Source: Sphingomonadaceae bacterium (GTDB lineage Bacteria > Pseudomonadota > Alphaproteobacteria > Sphingomonadales > Sphingomonadaceae). Taken from it: 5,370 bases of DNA. Under the pieces are notes generated by a model, which saw nothing but the letters and a program-made list of their open reading frames with translations, was not told the origin of the DNA and did not search any database. Location: NCBI GenBank assembly GCA_009923795.1, contig RFSU01000159.1, positions 1-5,370 of the forward strand, given 5' to 3'. A program made the position numbers and the translations under genes. Positions within the stretch are counted from its first letter, which is position 1, and each line of letters begins with the position of its first letter. Shown here one piece after another: positions 5,074-5,370 of the stretch.

Positions 5074-5370
5074 ATGCCCCGTTGCGCCTGAGCGCAAAAG
5101 CATCCTTATGGGCAGCTAAGGCCGCCGCCCCAGTTTCAAAGCAAACCTAGTCTCTGCCGCGCGGGATAGCCAGCGGCCCCCCCCGAACAATCGTTTGGCG
5201 CGGTGCGCCTAACGCCGCAGCTGCGTCCACTCAAGCCTGACTTTAACCGATGAATTAGGCGAGTTGAGGCGCGTCGCATTGACCGACATGAAACTATATG
5301 GCATTTAAAGTGTCAAAAGATTTAGCTCAAAGTGGTATAGCTTGTGAAAATTGTGGCTGGCTCGAGAGTG
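5074..5370. other. Stretch with no confident gene; AT-rich end may begin another locus
   Basis: These 297 bases hold no convincing ORF. The first part is GC-rich with small hairpins at 5082-5097 and 5197-5209 (GGCGC-GGT-GCGCC) and a run of eight C at 5177-5184. From about 5291 the composition drops sharply: 18 of 60 bases at 5291-5350 are G or C. ATG 5298 opens 24 codons to the window edge with a Cys-x-x-Cys (reading begins MAFKVSKDLAQ), but it has no ribosome binding site. The same stretch contains a possible extended -10 (TGG then TATAGC, 5333-5341), so it could be a promoter region instead. I cannot choose between these. Confidence 0.4.
5082..5097 (+). terminator. Short hairpin after the TetR gene, weak terminator candidate
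   Basis: TTGCGC (5082-5087), loop CTGA, GCGCAA (5092-5097) is a perfect 6-bp stem with a 4-base loop, 8 bases after the TetR stop codon. The position suits a terminator, but the bases after it (AAGCATCC) are not a T-tract, so intrinsic termination would be inefficient at best. Confidence 0.3.

Noticed and set aside
5177..5184. Run of eight C as a possible phase-variable switch
   Set aside because: It is outside any supported coding frame, and no promoter is placed so that its length would matter.
1..5370. Search for CRISPR arrays, tRNA/rRNA genes, IS ends, attachment sites, riboswitches and toxin-antitoxin pairs
   Set aside because: I saw no regularly spaced repeats, cloverleaf or transposase. 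The only small gene, the lmo0937-type protein, has no antitoxin-like partner, so a toxin pair is not supported.

Overview
This window looks like ordinary chromosome from a moderately GC-rich alphaproteobacterium. The gene content (RluE- and RlmJ-type rRNA modification enzymes, an lmo0937-type mini membrane protein behind a GGAAC-type stress promoter, an M28 peptidase with a multi-pass membrane tail) suggests Sphingomonadales, Caulobacterales or relatives. That placement is inferred from protein style and promoter type, not from a database match. All six well-supported genes are on the + strand.

Layout: (1) 1-153, a 47-codon minus-strand ORF resembling the membrane-anchored tail of a coiled-coil protein, probably a remnant. 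(2) 143-1593, two 23S rRNA modification genes in tandem: an RluE-type pseudouridine synthase, then the RlmJ m6A2030 methyltransferase. The 74-bp gap holds a possible 17-codon leader ORF whose stop overlaps the rlmJ start codon. (3) 1594-2501, a possible stress-response cluster: a GGAAC-N16-CATT promoter candidate, a 49-aa lmo0937-family membrane protein, and a single-domain cupin 81 bp downstream that could share the transcript. (4) 2502-4302, a gap with two short perfect palindromes, then a 557-aa M28 zinc metallopeptidase with an N-terminal anchor, a full set of catalytic residues and about eight C-terminal membrane helices, an architecture like eukaryotic ERMP1. (5) 4303-5073, a gap with a 7-bp inverted repeat, then a 206-aa TetR-family repressor. 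(6) 5074-5370, no confident gene; it has two small GC-rich hairpins, a run of eight C, and an AT-rich end (18 G/C in 60 bases at 5291-5350) where a new gene or accessory segment may begin.

The first two genes act on the same molecule, 23S rRNA. The middle pair may be induced together under general stress. The peptidase and TetR genes are on one strand 150 bp apart, and nothing visible proves that the regulator controls the peptidase.

I see no convincing new defence system, CRISPR array, tRNA, rRNA or insertion sequence. The most testable observations are the stress promoter before the lmo0937-type gene, the peptidase architecture, the rlmJ leader ORF, the TetR inverted repeat and the minus-strand remnant overlapping rluE.
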